A DNA stretch of 64,000 nucleotides from Apostichopus japonicus. Taxonomy: Eukaryota; Echinodermata; Holothuroidea; Aspidochirotida; Stichopodidae. Shown here in pieces: positions 24,195 to 34,620 of the stretch (position 1 is its first letter; each line of letters begins with the position of its first letter). The notes under the pieces were generated by a model. That model ran no database searches. It was not told the origin of the DNA and saw nothing but the letters and a program-made list of their open reading frames with translations. A program made the translations under genes and the position numbers. The stretch lies in contig NC_092579.1 of NCBI RefSeq assembly GCF_037975245.1, positions 29,661,666-29,725,665 of the forward strand. Direction: 5' to 3'.

Positions 24195-24439
24195 GTAGTA
24201 CATTCGATAATGATATATGGATCGACCATTTGTGAAATTCATTCAGAATATACTTATTAACCCAACAACTTATTTTACCTCAAATGCATTTGCCTGTTAA
24301 AAGGGTGCTAACCAAAAGAATAAAAAAAAATACTGCTGCAAAGAACTAGGATTTCATTTACTTTTTTTTTCAGAGGTTTAAACCAAGTTTTAATCAACAG
24401 AAACACTGCCACAGACATTTATTAATCACACATTCACCC

Positions 24440-24775
24440 ACTCTTCATAAACTTTTCCCTCTGAATTTGGACATTCCTGATTCAGTAATGGACACTGGCT
24501 AGCTAGATTCTTTATACACCTCCTTTTCCAGGCCCAAAGACTGCCTCCTAGACACTCCTCCACCACCCTTTACAATCTCTTGCAAAACATGTGTACTGGA
24601 CATTTTGCAGTCTGAATTTGTATTGTTTCAATAATTTTGACTATTGTTTATCACTACCCTGAGGAGGCACTGTTGTTGGAGGAATCCAGACCAGATATGA
24701 TTGTTCTTTATTATTGCTTGTTTATTTGTTTTTGTTTTTTTATATTATTTTTTTCAATGAACCTGAATAGACAAT
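24440..24775 (-). pseudogene. Decayed copy of the LRR-1 cytoplasmic tail
   Basis: This stretch aligns by eye with the 3' end of LRR-1 (about 25660-25945). Blocks match in the same order, including the run around cataaa-tttcc, the segment around cagag/aagactgcctcc-aggcac/tcctccacc, the block ttgcaaaacat...actgga, and ccctgagg-ggc followed by tcaatgaacctgaa. Gaps and stops destroy the frame. It is a remnant of an additional LRR gene lying 3' of LRR-1, corresponding roughly to tail residues 440-543. Confidence 0.75.
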
Positions 24776-25538
24776 GGCAATATTAGTAGCAAATGATTCC
24801 AAATCATAAAATAACATTACTTCAGTATTTTCAACTTTTCCTGCATGTAATTGCCTATTGATAATTACTATGTCTACATCAGGGATGAGCCTGGGGTAAA
24901 ATACATTTTTGAAAAAATTGCAGTATAGGCTCCAGTTTGCTTTTGCTACAGTGTGTTAGGATAATAGTTTTTGTCCCCGAGGTAGAAAAGAAATCACAGA
25001 TATTCCGCAAATTCGCGGATATAGATCATGCCTGCTACATTGAGATTAAAAGTAAATATGTATTCATTCTTCTGTTAAAGGTTGCTAGCATTGCTACAGG
25101 TATGTCTGTGTCATGTGAACTTGACCATGATATTATTTGATAAATTAAAAGAACTGGGAAACTTAACACAAAAAACAAATAACACCAAAAGTCAAAAAGT
25201 CAAAAAATATCCCAACTGAAATATTGATATAACTATGTAATGTAACCAGCCCAAAAAGAAAAAAAAAAACACAAACAAAGTACATCATTGTTTGTCAAAC
25301 TTGTTACAAGGTTAACTTGCTTAACATTTTTTTTTTTACCTATAACAGCACAGATCTGTTCTTAATGTACATATTATGACATTCTGGAAAGAGATGCCAT
25401 TTTAAAATTTTCTTGATTTTCCATTTTTCCCCCTTTTTTTTCATTTTTTTTTCTTTGTTTGTTACTCTGTTCTCATAGTGAAACTTGTGCTAACACATGG
25501 AGTTCTTTTTTAACCAGGTTATCTGTGCTAACTTTTGA

Positions 25539-25544
25539 TTTATT
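25539..25544 (-). promoter_or_regulatory. Possible polyadenylation signal of LRR-1
   Basis: AATAAA on the minus strand lies about 100 bases beyond the LRR-1 stop codon. The region is AT-rich, so chance occurrence is possible. Confidence 0.35.
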
Positions 25545-25647
25545 TTTTACAGTTTAGCAGCTATACAATTGCCTTGCTTAGATATTATCTTGTTAGGAAT
25601 TGCGTCTGACTTCTTTACCTCATTTGTGTTAAATATGTTTCATACAA

Positions 25648-27279
25648 TCACACTTTCTTTAAGCCATCATAAATTTTCCAATCTGATTTTGAACATTTCT
25701 GATTCTGTAAGGAAGATTTACTGAGTTCTTCATAATCTGTTTTTCCTATGCCCAGAGATCGCCTCCCAGGTACCCTTCCACCCATTTTTTTCTTTCGCAA
25801 AACATTTTCACTGGATGATAGGTCCACATCTGTAGTATTTATTGAACTATCGTTATTCATTTTATTATAACCCTGAGGCGGTCTCTGTGAGGAATACTGA
25901 CCAGGCATACTTCTTGTTTTTCTTTGACTTTTCAATGAACCTGAAACAACCTTTTTACAATTATCATCCACATGTGATTTAGAACGTTCAACGGTAACTT
26001 TACATTTCATCCTAATATTCTCCAATGACTCTAGATTAGGATCAATAATCACTTCTTCATTACTACTACTACACCTTGAAGAATGCTTGCTTGTACCATC
26101 ACAATCCATCCTAATATTGCTGCTTGAATTATTAAGAACTCTATAATTACTACTGTCTTCACTCTTGCCTTCTCTAGCTTTATAAGCGACTTTAGGAGAA
26201 TAAATCGACATCCACCTGCCATACCTTCCTTCACGTCGGACTTTTATCCTCCAGCGTATAAGGTAAATTATCATTATAACTCCGATCACGAATAACATTG
26301 CGAACACCGAAATAGTCAAACCACAGTATGATCGTTGCGATATAATTAATGGAAGATGAAAGAAATTTGAGAATTTTGAACAAAAAGCTTCAGCTTCTGT
26401 TTCATTGAAACTTACAGATGAAGAATGTACCGAAGGTGTTGTTATTGCTGTTGTACTTGTATGAAAGGTACTGTGGTCCACTTCTAGACACTGATGTGAG
26501 GAGTTCATTTCAAAATCATCATAAGAAAAAGTACAGTTAGTGGCATTGCACTGAGATTCAATATTGCATGCTGAACTATTACTCACTAGAAACGTTAGAT
26601 TTCTCTCACAGGCTGGACAGAGCACAATGTAATCATTACAAGAGAACATTAAATCTAAGATTATCAAACTTGTGCTATATTTAGTAAAAGAATAATCTAT
26701 CAATGAAGGATTGTTTCTGAGATCCAGATACTGGAGCCCCTTCAGATTTAAAATCAGCTTGGGGTGGACACTCTCTAGTTCATTTCCTCTTAACATGAGT
26801 TTCTCTAAAACAGAGTTGTTTCCAAAGTAAAGAGGAGAGCTAGGTTTTCCTATGTTATTATGTGATAAATCAATCCATTTAAGGTTTGACCATTGACTGA
26901 AACAAGGAATCACACTTAAGTAGTTATTAGATCCGTTGAATCCTTCAAAAGTTAACAAAGACTCTGCAGAATAATGCTGATAACAATCAGGACACAGTAC
27001 TAGACTGTGTTTACAGGAATCAGGAATCCATCCAAGATTATATTTAGTCAAGTTAATCTCTGAATGTTTAATAATCTGGAGATGAATTTCACCATCCTGA
27101 GGAGGACAATAATCACCATCACTACAGCAAACTCCACAGGTAAAATTAATGGATGTACTTTCATTAAAATGGATGCTGTGACTACTACAGTCTATAATAT
27201 TCATTGCATTTAATATAGAGAAAGCTGAAGACATTGTCAAAATGATGACCAAATATACAAACTTATCCATTGCTGACAA
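25648..27279 (-). CDS. LRR-1: LRR type I membrane receptor with long YxxL-containing tail
   Basis: 543 residues in one open frame. A hydrophobic leader covers about 5-25 (Met4 is an equally good start). Residues 31-126 form an N-terminal cap with many Cys, including a CGVCC motif. Leucine-rich repeats run from about 129 to 212 (WIDLSHNNI, LMLRGNELE, YLDLRNNPS, ILDL). A second Cys-rich region (214-264) is followed by a Ser/Thr stalk and a transmembrane helix at about 320-342. Many NxS/T sites suggest glycosylation. The ~200-residue tail starts with RREGRYGRWMSIYSPKV (348-364) and carries YxxL motifs at 379-382 (YRVL), 516-519 (YEEL) and 537-540 (YDGL). The domains support a cell-surface receptor. 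I do not recognise a named family, and the ligand is unknown. Confidence 0.9.
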   Translation of the reverse strand: MSAMDKFVYLVIILTMSSAFSILNAMNIIDCSSHSIHFNESTSINFTCGVCCSDGDYCPPQDGEIHLQIIKHSEINLTKYNLGWIPDSCKHSLVLCPDCYQHYSAESLLTFEGFNGSNNYLSVIPCFSQWSNLKWIDLSHNNIGKPSSPLYFGNNSVLEKLMLRGNELESVHPKLILNLKGLQYLDLRNNPSLIDYSFTKYSTSLIILDLMFSCNDYIVLCPACERNLTFLVSNSSACNIESQCNATNCTFSYDDFEMNSSHQCLEVDHSTFHTSTTAITTPSVHSSSVSFNETEAEAFCSKFSNFFHLPLIISQRSYCGLTISVFAMLFVIGVIMIIYLIRWRIKVRREGRYGRWMSIYSPKVAYKAREGKSEDSSNYRVLNNSSSNIRMDCDGTSKHSSRCSSSNEEVIIDPNLESLENIRMKCKVTVERSKSHVDDNCKKVVSGSLKSQRKTRSMPGQYSSQRPPQGYNKMNNDSSINTTDVDLSSSENVLRKKKMGGRVPGRRSLGIGKTDYEELSKSSLQNQKCSKSDWKIYDGLKKV

Positions 27280-29408
27280 TGTAGCTAGCTATAAATGGAA
27301 ACAACTAACTAGTAGTTAAAATCAATTCCACAGGGTCTGGCACAGTTACAATACAGGTCCACACTGACATACAAGTCAACACTTTGAAAGTTAATAGATC
27401 ACCAAATCAAAGTTCCTGGCTGTTCAGAAAACAAGCAAAGCCACCTAAGAAAAGGTGTTGATTGAAGTCAAGACAAGGAATGCTGCAACGTCTTACAAAA
27501 TCCTCCAAACTCTGCTAACATTCGATTAGCTTAATTAATGTTCATCTAACATCTTTCCCCTGCAAGCAGTATCGAAAGACACTAAATTCTTCTGTAAGCT
27601 AAACCTATGAAAGCACAACAACAGGTTCTGAGTAATAAAGTTCTAAGTAATAAAGTTCTAAAGCTGTGCAGGCAGAAAGCGAAAGAATCAGAAATTCTAT
27701 TTCAGAATGAAAAGCAAACTGAAGAAAAGAACTTTCCTGAATGAAAAAATCAGAGAGGATTGAGACCTCAGACATAGTGACAATATTGTGAAAGGTAAGA
27801 CAATAATAACAATAATTGTCTCTTTTCCTTTTCCTTGTACTATTCAGTTTCATTTCTTGCTGTTCAAAAGTATTGGAAATGAGTGTGCTCTGCTAGAATA
27901 CTCATGTTTAAGGAACCAGGTGATACAATGATACAATTACATATAATCTTTACCGAAAAAAGAATGAGAAAAGAAGTGTGGTGTACTAGCATTGTCTTCA
28001 TTATACTGCTTTAAGAAGATCTTCAGCAGGTTTTCAAGAAATTGGGAAATGTTTGGTGAAGATCACTTAAGACCAGTAAAGATGAGGAAGGTGTAGTCTG
28101 CACAAGATAGCAATGGATAGATTAATCAAATCAATTAGTTAAATGTATACAAGAAAACAAATTGTACGCAAAGACTAACACTCTCAAAAGCTATCCAAAA
28201 AAGGGAAGTATAAAAGGATTCAATATGAATATGGACTGTTTAGTTCACAAGAGGTATGTGTGTTTTCTTGATTGTACTGAAACATACATTTTACAAACCT
28301 GTGCACACTTTCAAGAACTAATAAACCAAAGACACACATGGGCCAGCTGCTTTGACAACAGCTACCTGTTTCTTATCAAAATTAATTTCAGATATCAATG
28401 TGGAATTAATTAGAAATCAGACATCTACAAAGTTGAACTGCATATTTTTTAATCAGTTATTGTAAACTCAAGCTTGTCATGGTCATATTAAATGATTAAC
28501 ACTCTGTCCCTGTATACTTTCACATAAGATCCAACATTTATACAGATAGTTCATAACATTGCATGTGGTATCATTATTTCACTACATATGATTTTTGTTT
28601 TTTTATTAAGTAGATGAATGTCTTTTACTATTTTATTCATTGTTATTCAAAGGAACATTGCTTGATGAAATCCATCAGGATTGCTGAAACTATCTAACAA
28701 ATTCCCAATCCAACTAATTCAAAGCTAGTGGTTAGTCATACTAATAATGTTTACATGCATTATAAACTTGTTTCAGAAACAAAAGAATCTTTAAGTATAT
28801 GAATCAAGAATGAGAACTGAGAAATTATAAACAAATTTGAAGAAGTCAAAGAAATATTTACCTCCCTTTTCTTTCTAACTTGCCAAAGGACACCCAGAAA
28901 GGAGAGTTATCCAAAGAGTAAACAAATAACATAAATCAAGAAATTTATGTTATGTTCAAAAGTTTTGTCTTCTATAGACAGATAGATTAGTGGATTTGGG
29001 TAGACCACTTTTTTCATGTTACTATTGTCACATATTATTAATAGCACTATAGAAGAACATGATGCCTGCCGTTTGTACAGTACACATTATTTATCATTTT
29101 ATTCATTTATGGTTAACATAATAACCCATACAAGAATGTAGAAATAATGAAGGAGTATTAAATATCAAAGTGATATAATCTAACTTTTAACATAACTTTT
29201 CAGCAATTGAAACCCAATGCAAAACTACCAGAATTTGATATACCAGTGATTCAGTTATAAACAAATATATCCTAATTTCGACATTTATTAATTAATCCCA
29301 AGTAACATCAAATTTATAATTCACAGAAATTTACAAAAGATGAGACATTTAATTGTCACTGTTCACATTGTTTCCTATCTACATAATCAAGGATAGCATG
29401 ATAGGTAA
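27280..29408. other. Upstream flank of LRR-1, nothing recognised
   Basis: AT-rich sequence upstream of LRR-1 and downstream of the LRR-2 repeat unit. Open frames of about 82 residues on both strands (for example 27605-27853 minus and 28162-28413 plus) show no family features. The sequence does not clearly match the flanks of LRR-4 to LRR-7. Confidence 0.6.
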
Positions 29409-30289
29409 CTGGCATAAGCTTACTTGTGGAAGCTATTCATGAAATGACTGATTGTTATATAGTCTCATGAAAACAAGTGAGGCGTTTACCAATTTAATTG
29501 CCTTAGTTTATATAGACTTATATAAACTACATACTTTCAACAAATTCATATCAAATCATTAATAATTACACTCTGCTATAAGATATTCATAATTCAAATG
29601 TAATCAAACATGACGATTAGTTATAGCATCACTTTTTATGACTGGTGTAAAAAGATAGTACTTCATAATTATAAAATGTACTTACTGCTGTCTCTTCCCC
29701 ATGATAAGATTCATTTCTACAAACTTTAAGCAATTACTCACTCCATTTATGCTTTTATAGCAATATATTAACAAAAGGCAATATTGACAATTAATTATCA
29801 TTTTTTGCATTTTTCTTTTTCCTTTTCATAGTGTTTAGTTTTGATAGTTAAAACCTGTATTCCATTAATTTAATAGCACACTCACGAACCAGGATTTATG
29901 TGCATAATAACTTTCTATTTTATTTTTTAGTTTAAAATTGACCTCATTTCTCCAAACCCTAATTGTAGCATACCTTTACTCATTTATATATAACATTCTT
30001 AGTCACCACTTTACTAGTTTAGATATGTGTCATCTATTTAAATGGTTCCTTAAATTTTCATCAACAATTATCATTATCTTTCTTTCTAGGTGAAGGTATC
30101 CCCTCCAATATTTCTCAGTTCTTTCCTATTTATAGTTACTGTAATATCTTCACTGCACTTATTTATAGCCTCATATGTACTACTTACAAAATGCTCACTA
30201 TAATACCTGGTAAGTTTCCATTATAGATCAATGCTTTGTACTTGACTTGCATTCCTATTCCATGAAATGTTCTACTTATTTCATTCTTA

Positions 30290-30581
30290 TACTCTACAGT
30301 GATTCCTGATTAGAATTAATAATCACTTCTTCACTTAGTACTACTTTTTTTTCATAAATCTATCCTATCCTATCTATCCTATTACAGATATTGAATTGTT
30401 TATTAAGAGCTCTATACTACAGTTTCTACTCTATATTAGTGTTCTACTCATTTCATTCTTATACTCTACACTGATTCCTGGTTTAAATAATTAATCACTT
30501 CTTCACTTAGTACGACTTTCTGATAAATCTATCCTATTACAGATGTTGGATGGTGTATTAAAGAGATCAATACTACAGTTA
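30290..30581 (-). pseudogene. Decayed tail sequence downstream of the LRR-2 stop
   Basis: The sequence just beyond the LRR-2 stop still resembles LRR-1 tail coding DNA: blocks like attaataatcacttcttca-ttagtacta and attgttTattaagagctctata match LRR-1 at about 26036-26150. The block occurs twice in degenerate form (about 30290-30450 and 30450-30581). Stops interrupt every frame. I infer that LRR-2 lost a longer tail. Confidence 0.6.
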
Positions 30582-31799
30582 CTACTCTATATTAGTGTCT
30601 CCATCTTTAACTTGGAAAGAAACTTTAGGAGAGTAAACAGACATCCACCTGCCATACCTTCCTTCACGTCTGATTCTTTTCCTGTATTTGATAACAAGCG
30701 ATATCAGTATTACTCCAAGAAGAATAAGTAACATTACCGAAAAGAATGGAACACACCCGTCATCAGAGAAAGGCGAAGGAAAATTGCTACAAAATATATC
30801 TTGCGGTTTCTTGTCACCTCCATCAGTTACTTTTGGTTCAGTTGTTTGAGTAGGTTTATCTGTTTCATCTGGAGACACAAATGTGCCAGGTGTAGTAGAA
30901 ACATCCACACATTGATCAAATGAAATATTTTTCCATTCCTCAAAAGAAATTTGACAGCTCAAGTCTGAACAAGGAGATGTTTCTTGCTGCAATGTCCTAT
31001 TATCTACTATTGTAATGAAACTTTCCCTGCAACTGGCTTTAAAGGAAAGGCAAAATGCACCAGTATGGTAAGCAGAACTTCTCAAATCAACCATTTTTAA
31101 GCTAGTGAGATACTTCAGGAATCTGAATTCTCTAATATCTGGGTTATAACTCAAATCAAGATGCTGAATCTTAGAGAGATGACTGAAGGTGTCCTTTTGA
31201 ACATTTTTCAAAGAATTGTTTCTCAGTATCAGAGTTTTTAATGGGGAATTTTGACCAAAGTACAAAGTATTAGTCCTGTGAATTTCATTATAGGATAAAT
31301 CAATCCATTGGAGATTATACCAATCTTCAAAACATGGAAGCTCAACAAATTGGTTATAAGATCCATTGAAGCCAACAACATCACCCAGAGAAAGTATCAC
31401 CGTAGATTTATTACCAGAACAGTCTTTACAAAGTAACAAATGGAAATTACAAAGACTGTGTGTAACAGCATCATCTGTCGATTTGATCACAGAATTACTA
31501 ACTGTTGCAATAATTACAGTTTGATCATCGGTTGAATTTGTCACAGAACTGATCTCTGTAGTAACAACAGTTGAGCTCTGAGGTTCTGAGTCATATCCAG
31601 TAATCTCAAGTTCTATATCACCAGTAAAGTTACATGTTGAATTATCATTGGTACAACAGACGTGGCAAGTAAAATTAACCGAAGAAGATCCGTTAAAATA
31701 TATACTGCGATCACTACAGTCTACTACATAAGATGAATTTATCTCTAAGAACACCGAAAGCAGAAGTATATATAACAAAACATTACTATAACTCTCCAT
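30582..31799 (-). CDS. LRR-2: LRR type I membrane receptor, medium tail
   Basis: 405 residues from the start MESYSNVLLY, chosen because LRR-3 shares sequence from exactly this Met while further upstream codons differ (the open frame extends to 31874). A signal peptide (1-22) is followed by a Cys-rich cap containing CHVCC (45-49) and a Ser/Thr/Asn-rich insert (about 70-113) absent from LRR-1. Leucine-rich repeats follow (WIDLSYNEI, LILRNNSLK, HLDLSYNPD, MVDLR; about 160-240). Then come a second Cys region (250-297), a Thr-rich stalk, a transmembrane helix (about 350-371) and the juxtamembrane motif RREGRYGRWMSVYSPKV (377-393). The protein ends 12 residues later. It is probably a glycosylated surface receptor; its ligand is unknown. 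Confidence 0.9.
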   Translation of the reverse strand: MESYSNVLLYILLLSVFLEINSSYVVDCSDRSIYFNGSSSVNFTCHVCCTNDNSTCNFTGDIELEITGYDSEPQSSTVVTTEISSVTNSTDDQTVIIATVSNSVIKSTDDAVTHSLCNFHLLLCKDCSGNKSTVILSLGDVVGFNGSYNQFVELPCFEDWYNLQWIDLSYNEIHRTNTLYFGQNSPLKTLILRNNSLKNVQKDTFSHLSKIQHLDLSYNPDIREFRFLKYLTSLKMVDLRSSAYHTGAFCLSFKASCRESFITIVDNRTLQQETSPCSDLSCQISFEEWKNISFDQCVDVSTTPGTFVSPDETDKPTQTTEPKVTDGGDKKPQDIFCSNFPSPFSDDGCVPFFSVMLLILLGVILISLVIKYRKRIRREGRYGRWMSVYSPKVSFQVKDGDTNIE

Positions 31800-32405
31800 C
31801 TTTGAGTCCCAGAGAAAGAGAATTTCAACGTTTGTCTTGTAATTAAACCACAGATCTAAAATCCAATCCAACATGAAAAAGATTCAGTATTGATGAAAGT
31901 ATTGAATATAGACATCAATCTGGCACAAAGCCGTTATGTGCTAATAAACATGCAGTAACTTCCTTCTTCTGATGCTCCAACTAACAAACTAAACACATGA
32001 ATGTCAAGCAGTAACACACGTAAGATATACACACATATGAGGAATTCAATTTAAAGAGAATGTATGCATTACATTTTATATAGGATGTCTCAGCACAATG
32101 TTTTGAAACATTCAATGCAACTTTATCATCTGTTTTGCAGTTTTTTTAGTGATAAACATTAAATTAAATGTAGGTTTACCTTCAACCTTCAACTAAATTT
32201 ACTTTATAATCATCAAAGAACTGCATTAACAAATATCATTCTAATTAATGGAAAACTAAGATTTTCTGTGCTTGAGATTAAAAGGTTTTGAGGTTAAAAT
32301 CCAATCACATTTCATGATTAATAAATTTACTGCCATTAAAATGGCTTTGCAAATTTGATGTGAATTTCAGGCAGGAAGACTGACATGGAATAGAAAAGTA
32401 ACAGA

Positions 32406-33512
32406 CTGGATAAACAGTGGACAGTATAAGATCAGTCTATATTAACTATGTGATTCACAGCTCTATACAGACACTAACACTTATTACAGACTTCAACAGA
32501 TATGGATAGTATGTACAACTAATAAATGCTGGATATACAGAGGACAGTATAAGATCAGTCTATATTAACTATGTGATTCACAGCTCTATACAGACACTAA
32601 CACTTATTACAGACATAAACAGATATGGATAGCATGTACAACTAATAAATGCTGGATACACAGAGGACAGTATAAGATCAGTCTATATTAACTATGTGAT
32701 TCACAGCTCTATACAGACACTAACACTTATTACAGACATAAACAGATATGGATAGCATGTACAACTAATAAATGCTGGATACACAGAGGACAGTATAAGA
32801 TCAGTCTATATTAACTATGTGATTCACAGCTCTATACAGACACTAACACTTATTACAGACATAAACAGATATGGATAGCATGTACAACTAATAAATGCTG
32901 GATATACAGAGGACAGTATAAGATCAGTCTATATTAACTATGTGATTCACAGCTCTATACAGACACTAACACTTATTACAGACATAAACAGATATGGATA
33001 GCATGTACAACTAATAAATGCTGGATATACAGAGGACAGTATAAGATCAGTCTATATTAACTATGTGATTCACAGCTCTATACAGACACTAACACTTATT
33101 ACAGACATAAACAGATATGGATAGCATGTACAACTAATAAATGCTGGATAAACAGAGGACAGTATAAGATCAGTCTATATTAACTATGTGATTCACAGCT
33201 CTATACAGACACTAACACTTATTACAGACATAAACAGATATGGATAGCATGTACAACTAATAAATGCTGGATATACAGAGGACAGTATAAGATCAGTCTA
33301 TATTAACTATGTGATTCACAGCTCTATACAGACACTAACACTTGTTACAGACATAAACAGATATGGATAGCATGTACAACTAATAAATGCTGGATATACA
33401 GAGGACAGTATAAGATCAGTCTATATTAACTATGTGATTCACAGCTCTATACAGACACTAACACTTATTACAGACATCAACAGATATGGATAGCATGTAC
33501 AACTAATAAATG
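32406..33512. repeat. 123-bp satellite, nine copies (unit A)
   Basis: Nine head-to-tail copies of exactly 123 bp (starts 32406, 32529, 32652 and so on to 33390), nearly identical, each starting CTGGATAYACAG and ending ACTAATAAATG. The array ends cleanly at 33512. It sits upstream of LRR-2 and is repeated with a different copy number upstream of LRR-3. The unit contains stop codons and is not coding. Confidence 0.97.
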
Positions 33513-33909
33513 CTATTGTGATACTCATTACAAACATACCAATTTCTGGTTAACATAACTATTCACAATGTACATCGATTGGTCATTGTAAAAGTTGTTT
33601 GACACAATAACTTTCTTCCTTCACCAAATAAGATCATTCAGTGAAGCTCCAACGAAAAACTTGAAGCACCGTTAAACCATCATGGAAAACACTTAAATCT
33701 GCCATATAATGACTTGTCAAACTGTGATATAAACACTGGGAAGAATGAAATGCCTTGAACTTGTTGAAAAGAAAAGGAGAAATTAGTTAATAGATGAGCT
33801 CATATAAACTGAAACGTATTGAGAACTCATCTTTACAATACAGACAATACAAGATAATATATTGGTGTAGCTGGATAATACAGTCAATTCCTGGTATTAA
33901 TATACTTGT

Positions 33910-34620
33910 AGATATTAACTAATCCCTTGAGTATCTGAAATTAATTAGTTACACATTATTCTTCAACTTCAAGATTGTGGAGATTATTAGAAACAGAAAA
34001 TAGATTTCTGGGAACTTTTGAAAGTGTACTGTTTCTGTTCATCTCAGATTAAACTTATTAAAAGGTAAATGCCGAATTATATAACTCACACACTTCTGTT
34101 GCTTATTAACAAAATCCATAAGCTGAATATAAAATAAATACTTGAAATTAATTAGCTATACTTGGAGACAGTATCTATACCTTGAGTATATGAAATTAAT
34201 ATAGTTACACATTATTCTTTAAATTCAAGATTGTGGAGATTTTCAGAAACAGAAAATAAGTCCCTGGGAACTTTTGATAGTGTAGTATTTCTGTTTTTTC
34301 AAGTTTCTAAAAAGTTAGAGACCAAATTTAAACAACTGGTACAATTTGCTTTCTTTAAACAAAATCCATTACTATATTTGAATATTTGAAATGAAATAGT
34401 TAAACTTAGAGATATTATGTATACCTTGAGTATCTGAAATTAGTTAGTTACACATTATCCTTAAAATTCCAGATCATTGTGGTGATTTTCAGGAACAGAA
34501 AATAAAACCCACGGAACTTGTGAAAGGGAACTGTTTCTGTTTTTCTCAGAATATATTTTATTAAATGGTAAAAAGCCAAATTTAAATAACTGATGCAATT
34601 GCTGTTTTTTCATCAAACAA
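33910..34620. repeat. Three ~250-bp imperfect tandem repeats
   Basis: The phrase gagtatctgaaattaattag, followed by ttacacattattctt and later by cagaaaataga and ggaacttttgaaagtg, returns with spacings of about 256 and 243 bp. The same set is present in unit B at about 41160-41840. No function is visible. Confidence 0.8.

Larger units (their letters stand above)
15471..24222. repeat. Tandem array of four ~2.2-kb units
   Basis: Four head-to-tail copies start at about 15471, 17696, 19884 and 22111, with lengths near 2225, 2188, 2227 and 2112 bp. They are highly similar. The fourth is the most diverged and lacks a block of about 70 bp near 23630. Each unit contains an (AT)n microsatellite of different length, a short GCTTACATATTAT-type subrepeat, and an exon-like segment at its right end. 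No transposase, reverse transcriptase or terminal repeat is visible. The array lies between the VPS35L exons and the LRR genes. Confidence 0.95.
24223..25647. other. Spacer downstream of LRR-1
   Basis: This contains the decayed LRR tail fragment (24440-24775) and a possible polyadenylation signal for LRR-1 near 25539. The rest is AT-rich sequence with homopolymer runs and no supported gene. Confidence 0.7.

Noticed and set aside
30543-30731. Plus-strand frames antisense to LRR-2 and LRR-3 (also 37657-37845)
   Set aside because: Shadows of the minus-strand genes; duplicated only because the genes are.
31800-31874. Upstream in-frame extension of LRR-2 starting MLDWILDLW
   Set aside because: The extension is not shared with LRR-3, and a good signal peptide begins at the common MESYSN start.
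32406-33512. CRISPR-like regular repeats
   Set aside because: There are no distinct spacers; the whole 123-bp unit repeats, as in a satellite, and the context is eukaryotic.
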